NCBI GenBank assembly: GCA_002724675.1
Contig: PBPL01000203.1
Coordinates: forward strand, 1-49,405
Origin: Deltaproteobacteria bacterium
GTDB taxonomy: Bacteria > Myxococcota_A > UBA796 > UBA9615
Reading direction: 5' to 3'
Length of the DNA stretch: 49,405 nt
Shown here: positions 41,722 to 49,405 of the stretch, piece by piece
How the letters are laid out: every line of letters begins with the position of its first letter
Position numbering within the stretch: the first letter of the stretch is position 1
The notes under the pieces: model-generated
What the model saw: only the letters and a program-made list of their open reading frames with translations
Database searches by the model: none
What the model was told of the DNA's origin: nothing
Position numbers and translations under genes: made by a program

Positions 41722-42591
41722 CTAGCAGCTTTGGCTCAGCGCATCCGTCTGGTCGCGAAGCCAGGACGAAATCGCCGTGAGAACAGCCTCGCTGTCCGGG
41801 CCGTTGTGGGGCTCATGGTAGGCCTCAGGCCATCGGCTGATGTCGACTCGGCCTTTCGGAAGCTGTTGCGCGAAGTGGTCGCTGACTGCTGGCGAGCAGA
41901 TCTGGTCTTGATCACCAATGACCCAAAGGGTTGGTACCTGGACATCCCGAGCCCGGCCATTGACGTGGTCCATCGCAGCGAGCAGCGAGGTGTACCATCG
42001 GGTGCTCACGTGGCGGTGCACCAGTGGGTCGTTCACATAGGCTTGAACGGCCTGCGGATCCCGCGACAGGTGGTCGGTGTTTAGCTCGTTGTCCATCCGG
42101 AGCCGTGGCAGCAGCCGTGCCAGGGCCCGTCCTGCGAAAAGCTTGGCGGCTGGTGCCTTGACGGCGAGGCCCAGACACGGGTTGCTCAATACCGCACCCG
42201 AGAGCCCAGCCTCTGGTCGCTCGATGAGGTACTGCAGAGTGAGCAGTCCGCCCATGGACTGGCCGATCAGGAAGCAGGGCAGGTCCTTGCCGTGTGTCTC
42301 TCGAAACGACTCGATCACATGGTTCATGTCGCCTGTGTATTGGGAGAAACCGTCCACGTGTCCGCGCAGTCCGCTGCTGCGGCCGTGTCCACGGTGATCG
42401 GCCCCTCGCACGGCGCAGCCCATGCCGCTGAGCTTGTCGGCGAGGTGCTCGTAACGTCCCGCGTGCTCTCCCAGACCATGGACGACCACTGCCAGTGCTT
42501 TGGGGCCGTCGTCTCCGTTGACGGACCAGTCTCGTACGAAGAGCCGAGTTCCATCCGGCGCAATCAGTTCGCTCTCAGTTGCTGTGGTCAT
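41722..42591 (-). CDS. Alpha/beta hydrolase, monoacylglycerol lipase / lysophospholipase-like
   Basis: A 289-residue cytoplasmic serine hydrolase. VVVHGLGEHAGRYEHLADKL is the family oxyanion region, GADHRGHGRSSG is characteristic of monoglyceride lipases, and the nucleophile elbow GQSMGG gives Ser112. Asp229 (VIGDQDQICSP) and His259 (EAYHEPHN) complete the triad. The expected reaction is release of a fatty acid from a monoacylglycerol or lysophospholipid. Its ATG overlaps the stop of the transporter permease (ATGA) and has GGAGG upstream, so it is the last gene of the TRAP operon; the in-frame start at 42999 lies inside the permease gene and is rejected. Confidence 0.88.
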   Translation of the reverse strand: MTTATESELIAPDGTRLFVRDWSVNGDDGPKALAVVVHGLGEHAGRYEHLADKLSGMGCAVRGADHRGHGRSSGLRGHVDGFSQYTGDMNHVIESFRETHGKDLPCFLIGQSMGGLLTLQYLIERPEAGLSGAVLSNPCLGLAVKAPAAKLFAGRALARLLPRLRMDNELNTDHLSRDPQAVQAYVNDPLVHRHVSTRWYTSLLAAMDHVNGRARDVQVPTLWVIGDQDQICSPAVSDHFAQQLPKGRVDISRWPEAYHEPHNGPDSEAVLTAISSWLRDQTDALSQSC

Positions 42592-44975
42592 GGAGGAGCC
42601 TCCAGGGGAATCGGTGGGGTGGCGATCACCTCGGGAGGCACCTCCACTAGAGCCAGGCTGAACCAGGGGAACCAGGAAATCAATGCCAGCGAGAAGAGCA
42701 TGAGCAACGTGAATGGAATCACGCTGCGTATGACCTGAAGTATGGAGCGATCGAACACGCTGCTGGCTACGAACAGGTTCAGGCCTAGGGGCGGTGTCAA
42801 GTAGCCGATCTCGAGGTTGACGATGACGATGATGGCGAAGTGAATGGGATCGATGCCGTACTTCATCGCGATGGGCGCGAGCAGGGGAGCCACAATCAAG
42901 ATGGCGCTCATGATGTCCATCATGCATCCCAGGAGGAGCAGGAAGATGTTCACGAGAATCAGGAACTGCACGCGACTGTCCACGTGGGCCTTGACCCAAG
43001 CTGCCGCCTGAGCCGGCACATCCGCACTGATGAGGAACTTGTTGAAGGCGATCGCCAACACAATGATGAGCATCAAGCTGCCCATGATTACCGCCGAGTC
43101 CCGGAATACTCGGGGCAACTCGCGTGGGGAAAGCTCGAACAGCGGTTCATCCAAGCCTCGGCCTTGGCGGCGCCCGAACCAGCGCAAGGTGGGATGGATG
43201 GCGAACTCAACCACCAGTGCGTAGACAACGCTGATGGCGGCCGCTTCGGTGGCGGTGAACAGGCCTGAGTAGATGCCACCAATAATCAGTAGTGGCAGAC
43301 CAGCAGCCCAGATGCCGCGAGTGAAGGTGCCGGGCAGTGAGCCCAAGGTCTCGCTGACCGGCAGCATCTTGTCGCGCTCCTTGAACACCGACCAGCCAAT
43401 CAGGACGAAACCGATGAGGAATCCGGGCAGGATGCCTGCGATGAAGAGGTCTCGGACGGTGGGCGCGGAGCCCGTGGCTTCCGACACCACCGACAGGTCC
43501 GAGAAACAGACGACCGCGTAGATGATCATCGGGATGGAGGGTGGAATGAGGATCCCCAGCGAGCCCGCAGAGGTCAGCAGCCCCAGGGAGAAGCGTTCAT
43601 CGTACTTTGCGTTAATTAACGCCGGCACCATGATCGAGCCAATGGCGATGACCGTCACCGGCGACGAGCCAGAGATGGCCGCGAAGACCATGCAAGAGAG
43701 CACGCCTGAGATGGCCAAGCCTCCGGGGAACCAGCCCACAACAGACTTCGCCATGTCAATCAGGCGCTGCGCGATGCTTCCTTCGGTCATGATTGCCCCG
43801 GCCATCACGAAGAACGGGATGGCCAGCAGGACTTCCTTGTCGGAGGCGGTGTAGAGGTCGCGAACGACCAGTGTCAGGTCGTCTCCTTCCAGCAGATAGA
43901 CACAGAGTGCGGCACCCGTTCCGATGACCACGAACAGGGGTGTCCCAGCCAGCATGAGCAAGAATGTGCAGACGACAATGAGCCACATCTGGGAGAACCA
44001 GAGGCCCAGGAGCAGTCCTACGAGCAGTCCCGGCAGCAGTCCGGCCAGCACCATGTCCCGGCCCCCAGCGTCGCCTGGATTCTTGCGCATGTGTCGAGCA
44101 GGGATGTCGTCTAGGTCGATGTCTGTTTTGCGACCACCGAAGAAGAGGCCGGCGAAGCGGAGGGCCATTAGCAAGAAGGCAACGGGAAGGACGAGCTCGG
44201 CCACCCATAGCTTCAGGCCGTTGCGCGCGATGGTGACGGCAATGCCTTCCTCCATCATCCACTTGTAGTACTCGGGGTCTTCGAAGTGCTCAGGCTTGAC
44301 CCACCCATCGAGCAACCAGGAAAAGAATGAGTTCAGCCAGCGGGTGACAGTCTCGGGAACCGTCACCTTGGCGAGACTCTCGTTGAAGAAGTGCTTCTTG
44401 ACGACCGCCACCGAGGCTTTGAACAACTGCCAGCTAAAGATCGTGGCCAGCAACATCGAGATTCGGTACAGCAGGCGGCTACCCTTGGGCGAGAGCGCTC
44501 GATCCGCGGCATCAATGGCCAGATGCTTCCCGTCCCGGGTCGCCAGGCTGGAGCCCAGGAAGGCCACCCACAGCATCATCAAGAGGGAGAGCTTGACCGG
44601 GTCTGCGATCTCTAGGCTAAAGCTATCGGACTCGCGATTGACGAAGTCGAGGAAGACGAGGCCTGTCATTCCCAGGGTGGCGACGAAGATAATGGTGGTC
44701 TCGAGCCGGTCGAGAGCCCGATCGAGCACGCCCAGGGTCTTGGCCACGTAGTGGTAGATGCCGCTGACCAGCAGGATCAGTAGAAAAATGACTCGCAGCA
44801 GCATGATCTGCCGCAAGAAGTCCTTGAAGCCCTGCCAAACAACCGTCCAGACTCGGCCCAGCTGGTCCAGTGGCCGAAACAGATTGTCCAGGAATTGAGT
44901 CAGCCCTGCACGAGCCTTGTCATCGGCTCCGGCGGAGCCCTTCGTGGGCAGCGGCGGTTGTCCGCCTTCGGTCAC
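42588..44975 (-). CDS. TRAP transporter fused QM permease
   Basis: A 795-residue inner-membrane protein. An N-terminal amphipathic stretch and the DctQ-type small subunit (~55-290, with DFVNRESDSFSLEIADPVKLSLLMMLWVAF as a recognisable segment and a ~60-residue extra loop KHFFNESLAKV...EEGIAV) are joined to the DctM large subunit (~320-780). The latter has AIPFFVMAGAIMTEG, MVFAAISGSSPVTVIAIGSIMVPAL, GSLGILIPPSIPMIIYAV, TATEAAAISVVYAL and IVNLEIGYLTPPLGLNLFV, all family signatures of ion-coupled acid uptake. The GTG start overlaps the solute-binding gene stop (GTGA). Fused QM chains also occur in TatT-associated TRAP systems. Confidence 0.9.
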   Translation of the reverse strand: MTEGGQPPLPTKGSAGADDKARAGLTQFLDNLFRPLDQLGRVWTVVWQGFKDFLRQIMLLRVIFLLILLVSGIYHYVAKTLGVLDRALDRLETTIIFVATLGMTGLVFLDFVNRESDSFSLEIADPVKLSLLMMLWVAFLGSSLATRDGKHLAIDAADRALSPKGSRLLYRISMLLATIFSWQLFKASVAVVKKHFFNESLAKVTVPETVTRWLNSFFSWLLDGWVKPEHFEDPEYYKWMMEEGIAVTIARNGLKLWVAELVLPVAFLLMALRFAGLFFGGRKTDIDLDDIPARHMRKNPGDAGGRDMVLAGLLPGLLVGLLLGLWFSQMWLIVVCTFLLMLAGTPLFVVIGTGAALCVYLLEGDDLTLVVRDLYTASDKEVLLAIPFFVMAGAIMTEGSIAQRLIDMAKSVVGWFPGGLAISGVLSCMVFAAISGSSPVTVIAIGSIMVPALINAKYDERFSLGLLTSAGSLGILIPPSIPMIIYAVVCFSDLSVVSEATGSAPTVRDLFIAGILPGFLIGFVLIGWSVFKERDKMLPVSETLGSLPGTFTRGIWAAGLPLLIIGGIYSGLFTATEAAAISVVYALVVEFAIHPTLRWFGRRQGRGLDEPLFELSPRELPRVFRDSAVIMGSLMLIIVLAIAFNKFLISADVPAQAAAWVKAHVDSRVQFLILVNIFLLLLGCMMDIMSAILIVAPLLAPIAMKYGIDPIHFAIIVIVNLEIGYLTPPLGLNLFVASSVFDRSILQVIRSVIPFTLLMLFSLALISWFPWFSLALVEVPPEVIATPPIPLEAPP

Positions 44976-46012
44976 GGGGTGCTCTTGCGAAACTCGGCCA
45001 GAGCGGCATAGACGGCATCGAGGAGGTCTCCGCCGACGACCTGCCGGAACTCGCTGTGGATCGTGCGAGCCTTGGCGATGATGGGCTTCAGTTCCTCTTC
45101 GCTCGGCTCGTGGACCTGGACATCCATGTCCTTGAAGTTGGCAATCAACTCGGGCTCAAGCTCTCGGACGAGTCGTCGGCCCAGCTTCTGGTCTTCCAGG
45201 CGGTTTCCATTGACGATCTTCTGGAGATCTTCGGGTAGCGCGTCGAACCAGGTCTTGCTGTAGACGATGGCTGCTGGCTGGAAGATGTGACGAGTAAGGC
45301 TCAGGTGGTCGACGGGCTCGAACCAGCCTGACGCTTGGGCAAAGAGAGCCGTATTGTCGAAGCCGTCGACGGTGCCGCGAGAGAGGGCGTCCAAGACTTC
45401 TGCTGTGGACATGGCGAAGGCCTGGATACCCAGCGCCTTGTACATGGCCTTGTGCACATCGCTTTCCTGGGTACGCATCTTGTGCGACTGCAGGTCAGCG
45501 AGGCTACGAACGGGCTTCTTCGTATAGAAGGAACGCCACCCATTCTGAGCCCACATGGACATGTGGATCCCGCGTCGTCGCAGACGCTTCTGCATGGGCT
45601 CGAACAGAACGGTGTCGAGGACGTGGTCAGCCTCAGCGTTGTTTCGGAACAGGTACGGGAGCTCGGGAAGGTCGAGCTCGGGGACGTTGGCTCCCGTCGC
45701 GAGAGCCGAGGTGGTGAAACCGCCACCCTGGAGCCGACCTCCGTCGCGGATGTCCTGGATTTGCTCGACTTCTCCTCCGAGCGCGCCGCCTGTGAACAGC
45801 CGCACCTTGATGCGGCCATTGGACTCCTTCTCCACCCGCTTCTTGATGTCGACCAACTGGTCGCTCCACGGTGTGTTGTCGGGCGCTACAGTCCCGAAGT
45901 TCAGAGTGAACTCGGGCTGTTGAGAGGTGGCGTCGCCCGGGGCCAGCAGGAAGGCACCAGCCATGAGTAGGGCTGGTGCAGCGCAGAACATAACTCGCAA
46001 GGAAACACGCAT
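44972..46012 (-). CDS. dctP: TRAP transporter solute-binding protein (DctP/TatP-like)
   Basis: A 346-residue periplasmic binding protein with a signal peptide (residues 1-~30). Family features are FTLNFGTVAPDNTPWSDQL, FTGGALGGEVEQIQDIRDG, LPYLFRN, and SHKMRTQESDVHKAMYKALG with Arg180 at the position that pairs with the substrate carboxylate in most TRAP receptors. AMSTAEVLDALSRGTVDGFDN and FQPAAIVYSKTWFDALPEDLQ follow. A carboxylate ligand is therefore likely; a long-chain fatty acid fits the neighbouring lipase and acyl-CoA synthetase but is inferred. The ribosome site AGGAG precedes the ATG. It lies 38 bases after tatT. Confidence 0.9.
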   Translation of the reverse strand: MRVSLRVMFCAAPALLMAGAFLLAPGDATSQQPEFTLNFGTVAPDNTPWSDQLVDIKKRVEKESNGRIKVRLFTGGALGGEVEQIQDIRDGGRLQGGGFTTSALATGANVPELDLPELPYLFRNNAEADHVLDTVLFEPMQKRLRRRGIHMSMWAQNGWRSFYTKKPVRSLADLQSHKMRTQESDVHKAMYKALGIQAFAMSTAEVLDALSRGTVDGFDNTALFAQASGWFEPVDHLSLTRHIFQPAAIVYSKTWFDALPEDLQKIVNGNRLEDQKLGRRLVRELEPELIANFKDMDVQVHEPSEEELKPIIAKARTIHSEFRQVVGGDLLDAVYAALAEFRKSTP

Positions 46013-46050
46013 CGTCGCTCCTATGGATGAAGTGGTCGCTGGTTCCTGGG

Positions 46051-46986
46051 TTACTCAGCGAAGAGGTCGTCGATGCGGGCGAGGAAGGCCTCTGCCTTCT
46101 TCTTCTCCGCGTTTTGCTCGGGTGTCATCTCGGCTAGCACATCGGAGGGGGTGTCCACCACGTGCTGGAGGAGGGACTTGAAGAGCTCCCGGTCCTGGGT
46201 CTTGATCGCGTAGGTGTCCGCGTAGAGCACATAGGTGCCGAAGTACTCCGGGTTCATGGCCTTGGCCTTCTCGAAGTGCTCCTTACTCTTGGTCATGTCC
46301 CCGCCAGCAAAGCCGGGTGCGACCGCGTAGAAGGCTCCCCAGTAACGCACCGGGCCGGCATAGAATGAAGTCTCGTCCAATGCCAGGCAGTGGCTCATCA
46401 GCTTGGCCACATAGCCCTTGTACTTGACCAGGGTGGAGAAGCCCTGGCTTCGTGCCCACTTGCCCAGGTTGGAGGCCGTCCAGTAGATGGCCATCTGGTC
46501 ATCTTTTTGTAGCGAAGACACCGCGTCGGCGAGCTTGTCGCCCTTGTCGAGCCGTGCCTGGAAAGCGGAGTCCGCGGCCATCGCCCGCTCTCCGTAGGTT
46601 ACGCCAGCTTCAAAGAGTGGGGCCTTCGCCGCAGTTAACCGCTTGGTGTGATCATCTGCGGGCTCCGCCTCGACCTCGGTGTAGGCGTCGGCCATGAAGT
46701 AGTGGGCGCGGGACAGCAGGACTAGGGCCTCTTGGTGCTTGGGCTCGGAAGCGACGACCTGCTTCAGGGCATCGATGGCCTTCTGGAGACCGTCCTTGGT
46801 ACCTCGCTCGTTGGTCCAGAGTGTCTGTGCCAGTTCGAAGCTAACGCTGGCCTCTTTGGTTTCACTCTGCACCCCGGAAATGCCGCTCGTGTAGGTCTTG
46901 CAACCCGACAGGATGACCGGAATGACGATGGACGCAGCGATGATGATGCTGAGCAGTCGTAGAGTGGCGAGTGGGGACTGGGGCAT
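46051..46986 (-). CDS. tatT: TRAP transporter T-component lipoprotein (TatT family)
   Basis: A 311-residue lipoprotein with lipobox ILSGC, lipidated Cys29. The body is helical with TPR-like repeats (ALKQVVASEPKHQEALVLLSRAHYF and HFEKAKAMNPEYFGTYVLYADTYAI), and segments MAIYWTASNLGKWA and GGDMTKSKEHFEKA typical of the TatT family defined from Treponema pallidum Tp0956. There the T component associates with the solute-binding protein of a TPR-associated TRAP (TPAT) system. Gene order T-P-QM here is the same as in that system. AGGAG lies 7 bases before the ATG. It heads the operon. Confidence 0.87.
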   Translation of the reverse strand: MPQSPLATLRLLSIIIAASIVIPVILSGCKTYTSGISGVQSETKEASVSFELAQTLWTNERGTKDGLQKAIDALKQVVASEPKHQEALVLLSRAHYFMADAYTEVEAEPADDHTKRLTAAKAPLFEAGVTYGERAMAADSAFQARLDKGDKLADAVSSLQKDDQMAIYWTASNLGKWARSQGFSTLVKYKGYVAKLMSHCLALDETSFYAGPVRYWGAFYAVAPGFAGGDMTKSKEHFEKAKAMNPEYFGTYVLYADTYAIKTQDRELFKSLLQHVVDTPSDVLAEMTPEQNAEKKKAEAFLARIDDLFAE

Positions 46987-47025
46987 GAGGTTCTCCTGGA
47001 GCTTGAGCGGGTCGGCTCCGGGCTT

Positions 47026-47051
47026 GTGAGCACCTCAGGGGGAGGCCTCAC
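47026..47051. promoter_or_regulatory. Imperfect inverted repeat in the tatT leader
   Basis: GTGAG/CTCAC (47026-47030 and 47047-47051) plus inner CCTC/GAGG form a bulged hairpin 40-65 bases upstream of the tatT start, in the 169-base gap after the acyl-CoA synthetase stop. It could be an operator or the end of the upstream transcript; no U-run follows on the minus strand. Confidence 0.3.
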
Positions 47052-47155
47052 ACTGCTCCGGGGACCGGGCGCGGAGTGTACCCGAGCGCCGGCTCTGGTC
47101 AAGAGGGGGCGATGGGTTGGGTCCGGGGAACGGACAGTTCGAGCAGGTCGAACAG

Positions 47156-49240
47156 CTATGGGCTGTAGTCGGCTCGGAGCACCCGCCGCATGACCTTGTT
47201 GGAGGCGGTCCGGGGTAGGGAGTCCATGATGACCACGTCGTGCACCTTGAACAGTGGGTTGAGGCGCCCTCGGATCGCCTGCTGGGCGGCTTGCTTCAAC
47301 TCGGTGACAGCGGATTCCTGGTCGTCCTCCAGCACCATGAAGAGAACCAACTGACCGGGCCCCCCGCCCTGTGGAGCGACGGCGATAGCCGCAGTCTCCC
47401 GAACGGTTGGTAGTTCATCACAGAGGCGTTCGATCTCTTTGGAACTGGTCTTGATCCCGCCCAGGTTCATCGTGTCGTCAGCGCGACCATGTGCTCGGAA
47501 GTAACCCCCGGGGAGTTGCTCCATTTGGTCGCCGTGACGCCGTAGGACCTGGCCCTCGGGGCCGCGTGGCATGGCGTTGAAGTACACCTCGTCGTGGTCG
47601 CGATTCAAGAGCCGGTTGGAGGAGCCGAGCATGGGGGCTACGAGGGCGAGTTCTCCGTTTTGGGTGCGCTGGCCCTCGTCATCGAGGATCACCAGGTCAC
47701 AGCCGAGTGCGGGGGTGCTAAATGTGGATGGGGCCTGGCTCTGGACCATCGAGCCACAGATGTAGCCGCCCCCGATCTCAGTCCCCCCGCAGTACTCGAT
47801 GATGGGCTTGTAGCCAGCTTGCGACATCAGCCACAGCGAGTCATCGGCGTTGGAAGCCTCTCCCGTCGAACTGAAGCATCGGATACTCGACCAGTCGAGG
47901 CCCTGAAGGCAGCGCTGGGAGCGCCACGCCCGCACGAGAGAGGGGACCACCCCCAGCATCGTCACTCGGGCGTCCTGCACAAATCGAGCGAACGCGACTC
48001 CGGTCGGTGCACCCTGGAACAAGGCTATGGCTGCGTCGTTGAGCAGCGCTGCGTAAATCAACCAGGGCCCCATCATCCAGCCGAGGTTTGTTGGCCACGC
48101 GACGACGTCGCCGGGCCGGATGTCATGGTGCGCCCAGCCGTCTGCCGCCGCCTTGATGGGTGTGATGTGAGTCCAGGGGATTGCCTTGGGCTCGCCAGTC
48201 GTACCTGAAGAGAACAAGATGTTGGTAGCCGTCTCTGCTGGAACTCGAGCGGGGAGGTAAGGAGCATTGGAGAGGGGGGTGCTGGCGAGGAACTCGGACC
48301 AGGAACTGTCCGTGGGCCGGAGGTCGACTGCAAGGGTGTCGGACGCTGAAGTGACGATCGCTAGCGGTGCCTCGGCTTCCACGAGGCGCTGATACAGCGG
48401 CAGGGTTCGGCCGCCCCTTAGGATCACATCTTGAGTAAAGACGGCGCTGGCCTTGGAGATGCGCATTCGGGTTGCGATCTCTTCGGCGGCAAAGCTGTCG
48501 GCGATGCCCACTGCGGTAGCACCCGACAGGACGATTCCCAGATAAATGACCACGGACTCCACCGTCATGGGCATCGCGATGGCGATGGCGTGTCCTGGTC
48601 CGAGTCCCCGGGCTGCAAGAACTCGGGCAACGTGTTCGCTGCGGGAACGGAGCTCGGACCGACTGACGGTCTGAAGGGGTCCGTCGTCGGCCTGCCAGAT
48701 GATCGCTGCTTCTGCGGGGTCGCGATTCACGAAGCAACTCTCGGCGATGTTCAAGTGCATTCCGGGCAACCAACGCGCCTTCGCGGGCCCGTCTGTGACG
48801 TCCAAGATGCAGCTGGGTTCCACAGGTGCTTGAATCTTCAAGGCACGAAGCACAACGGACCAGTAGGCCTCGGGCTCTTCCACGGACCAACGGTGAAGCT
48901 GGTCATACTCCCGGGCCTCGAGCAGCGGACCTAGGTTGCTCGCAGCAGTCTCTGCATTCGTCGGGATCCATGCAGGGGCAGGGGGCTCTTGTGTGGAACG
49001 CTCGCGGTAGATCCAGTCGAACAGGGCTCTGTGAACTGTGTGGGGCAGGCTGGAGTCGAGCATCGTGCGGGAGAGGCGGCTCCATGCCTCCTCCGCACCA
49101 TCCGTCTCGTCAAGGCATAGAACCAGTCGTCGTAAGAAATCCGACGCCTCTTCTTGGGGGACACCAAGCTGGACGAGCGAGCCTTCAGTCAACGGGTTGG
49201 TAGGAGCCGTTTTCGTGGAACTATTGGAGTGGGTCGACAT
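47156..49240 (-). CDS. Acyl-CoA/acetoacetyl-CoA-synthetase-like AMP-forming ligase
   Basis: A 694-residue ANL-superfamily enzyme that activates a carboxylic acid with ATP and CoA. A ~165-residue helical N-terminal extension precedes the acetyl-CoA-synthetase-type domain. The ATP loop SSGTTGEPK is at 344-352; IEYCGGTEIGGGY gives the adenine/Mg motif, RADDTMNLGGIKTSSKEIE the hinge, and PRTASNKVMRR near 680-690 carries the catalytic lysine. The extension and the WPTNLGWMMGPW segment resemble the acetoacetyl-CoA-synthetase and plant AAE17/AAE18 group rather than short acetyl-CoA synthetases. It lies upstream of the TRAP-lipase operon on the same strand, so an imported fatty acid is a plausible substrate. 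Confidence 0.85.
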   Translation of the reverse strand: MSTHSNSSTKTAPTNPLTEGSLVQLGVPQEEASDFLRRLVLCLDETDGAEEAWSRLSRTMLDSSLPHTVHRALFDWIYRERSTQEPPAPAWIPTNAETAASNLGPLLEAREYDQLHRWSVEEPEAYWSVVLRALKIQAPVEPSCILDVTDGPAKARWLPGMHLNIAESCFVNRDPAEAAIIWQADDGPLQTVSRSELRSRSEHVARVLAARGLGPGHAIAIAMPMTVESVVIYLGIVLSGATAVGIADSFAAEEIATRMRISKASAVFTQDVILRGGRTLPLYQRLVEAEAPLAIVTSASDTLAVDLRPTDSSWSEFLASTPLSNAPYLPARVPAETATNILFSSGTTGEPKAIPWTHITPIKAAADGWAHHDIRPGDVVAWPTNLGWMMGPWLIYAALLNDAAIALFQGAPTGVAFARFVQDARVTMLGVVPSLVRAWRSQRCLQGLDWSSIRCFSSTGEASNADDSLWLMSQAGYKPIIEYCGGTEIGGGYICGSMVQSQAPSTFSTPALGCDLVILDDEGQRTQNGELALVAPMLGSSNRLLNRDHDEVYFNAMPRGPEGQVLRRHGDQMEQLPGGYFRAHGRADDTMNLGGIKTSSKEIERLCDELPTVRETAAIAVAPQGGGPGQLVLFMVLEDDQESAVTELKQAAQQAIRGRLNPLFKVHDVVIMDSLPRTASNKVMRRVLRADYSP

Positions 49241-49386
49241 GGCACTTCTTGTGATAGCCCTGGCGCTGAAAGGCCCGATGACTCGTGGACCGGCAGGATA
49301 CCTGCCCTGTTGTCCCTTGTGGCGGTCGGGGCCCTGCGGTACAAAGCCGCCTCTTCCAACCCGCGTCGCGTAGAGCCGGAGCCCCG

Positions 49387-49405
49387 ATGAGTCACCCTGA
49401 GAACA
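49387..49405 (+). CDS. Probable start of a divergent gene (cut by the window edge)
   Basis: An ATG at 49387 is preceded by CGGAG at a 6-base distance and reads MSHPEN before the end of the window. Nothing about its function can be said. The 146-base stretch 49241-49386 would be the shared promoter region with the acyl-CoA synthetase; I see no clear promoter in it. Confidence 0.35.

Noticed and set aside
41722-42999. 425-codon version of the lipase
   Set aside because: The extra N-terminal part is antisense-free but lies inside the permease gene in another frame; ATGA overlap and GGAGG fix the start at 42591.

Overview
The window is a high-G+C (judged by eye) chromosomal segment of a Gram-negative bacterium. 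KDO-8-phosphate synthase, several lipobox signal peptides, an outer-membrane barrel-like protein and type IV pilus genes point to a didermic cell. The mix of MopE-like Asp/Cys repeats, FG-GAP repeats, a Ser/Thr kinase fused to a PEGA and a sulfatase-modifying (FGE-like) domain, an FHA protein, and the order pilB - pilC - pilS - pilR - pilA suggests Myxococcota or another former deltaproteobacterial lineage. No transposase, integrase, phage gene, tRNA or CRISPR array was seen, so this looks like core and lineage-specific chromosome rather than an island.

Layout. 1-608: the end-truncated start of a TPR/zincin-like protein on the minus strand. 771-6277: a plus-strand run with a permuted one-chain isopropylmalate-dehydratase-type enzyme (swivel domain first), then two lipoproteins (MopE/FG-GAP and a PQQ-type propeller). 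6295-11250: a minus-strand run of an FmdB-like zinc ribbon, a tiny Cys-rich lipoprotein, the molybdopterin and FAD subunits of a 4-hydroxybenzoyl-CoA-reductase-like hydroxylase, and a degenerate retropepsin-like protein. 11360-11803: RNase P RNA (rnpB). 11869-14308: an OmpR-family regulator and sensor kinase, divergent from two tandem Flp-type pilin genes (14493-15019). 15261-22818: housekeeping and envelope genes (hypothetical, two membrane proteins, upp, msrP, xth, an ExoA-like glycosyltransferase, kdsA).

22971-32382 is the type IVa pilus block: pilB, an opposing FHA membrane protein where Myxococcus-type clusters carry pilT, pilC, pilS, pilR, then a 464-base control region with three GTGACAA/TTGTCAC palindromes and a sigma-54 promoter of correct spacing, then pilA and a strong terminator. 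32485-36806 couples a Ser/Thr kinase to a TMTC-like membrane glycosyltransferase with TPRs. 36727-41607 holds a lytic transglycosylase, nadB, pyrE, a CheY-like receiver and a multi-CBS protein.

41722-49240 (minus strand) appears to be a lipid-acquisition locus: an acyl-CoA synthetase, then the TatT, solute-binding and fused QM components of a TPR-associated TRAP transporter, ending in a monoacylglycerol-lipase-like hydrolase whose start overlaps the transporter stop. Read together, they would cleave a lipid ester, import the acid and activate it with CoA. That functional reading is inference from context. The window ends just inside a probable divergent plus-strand gene.
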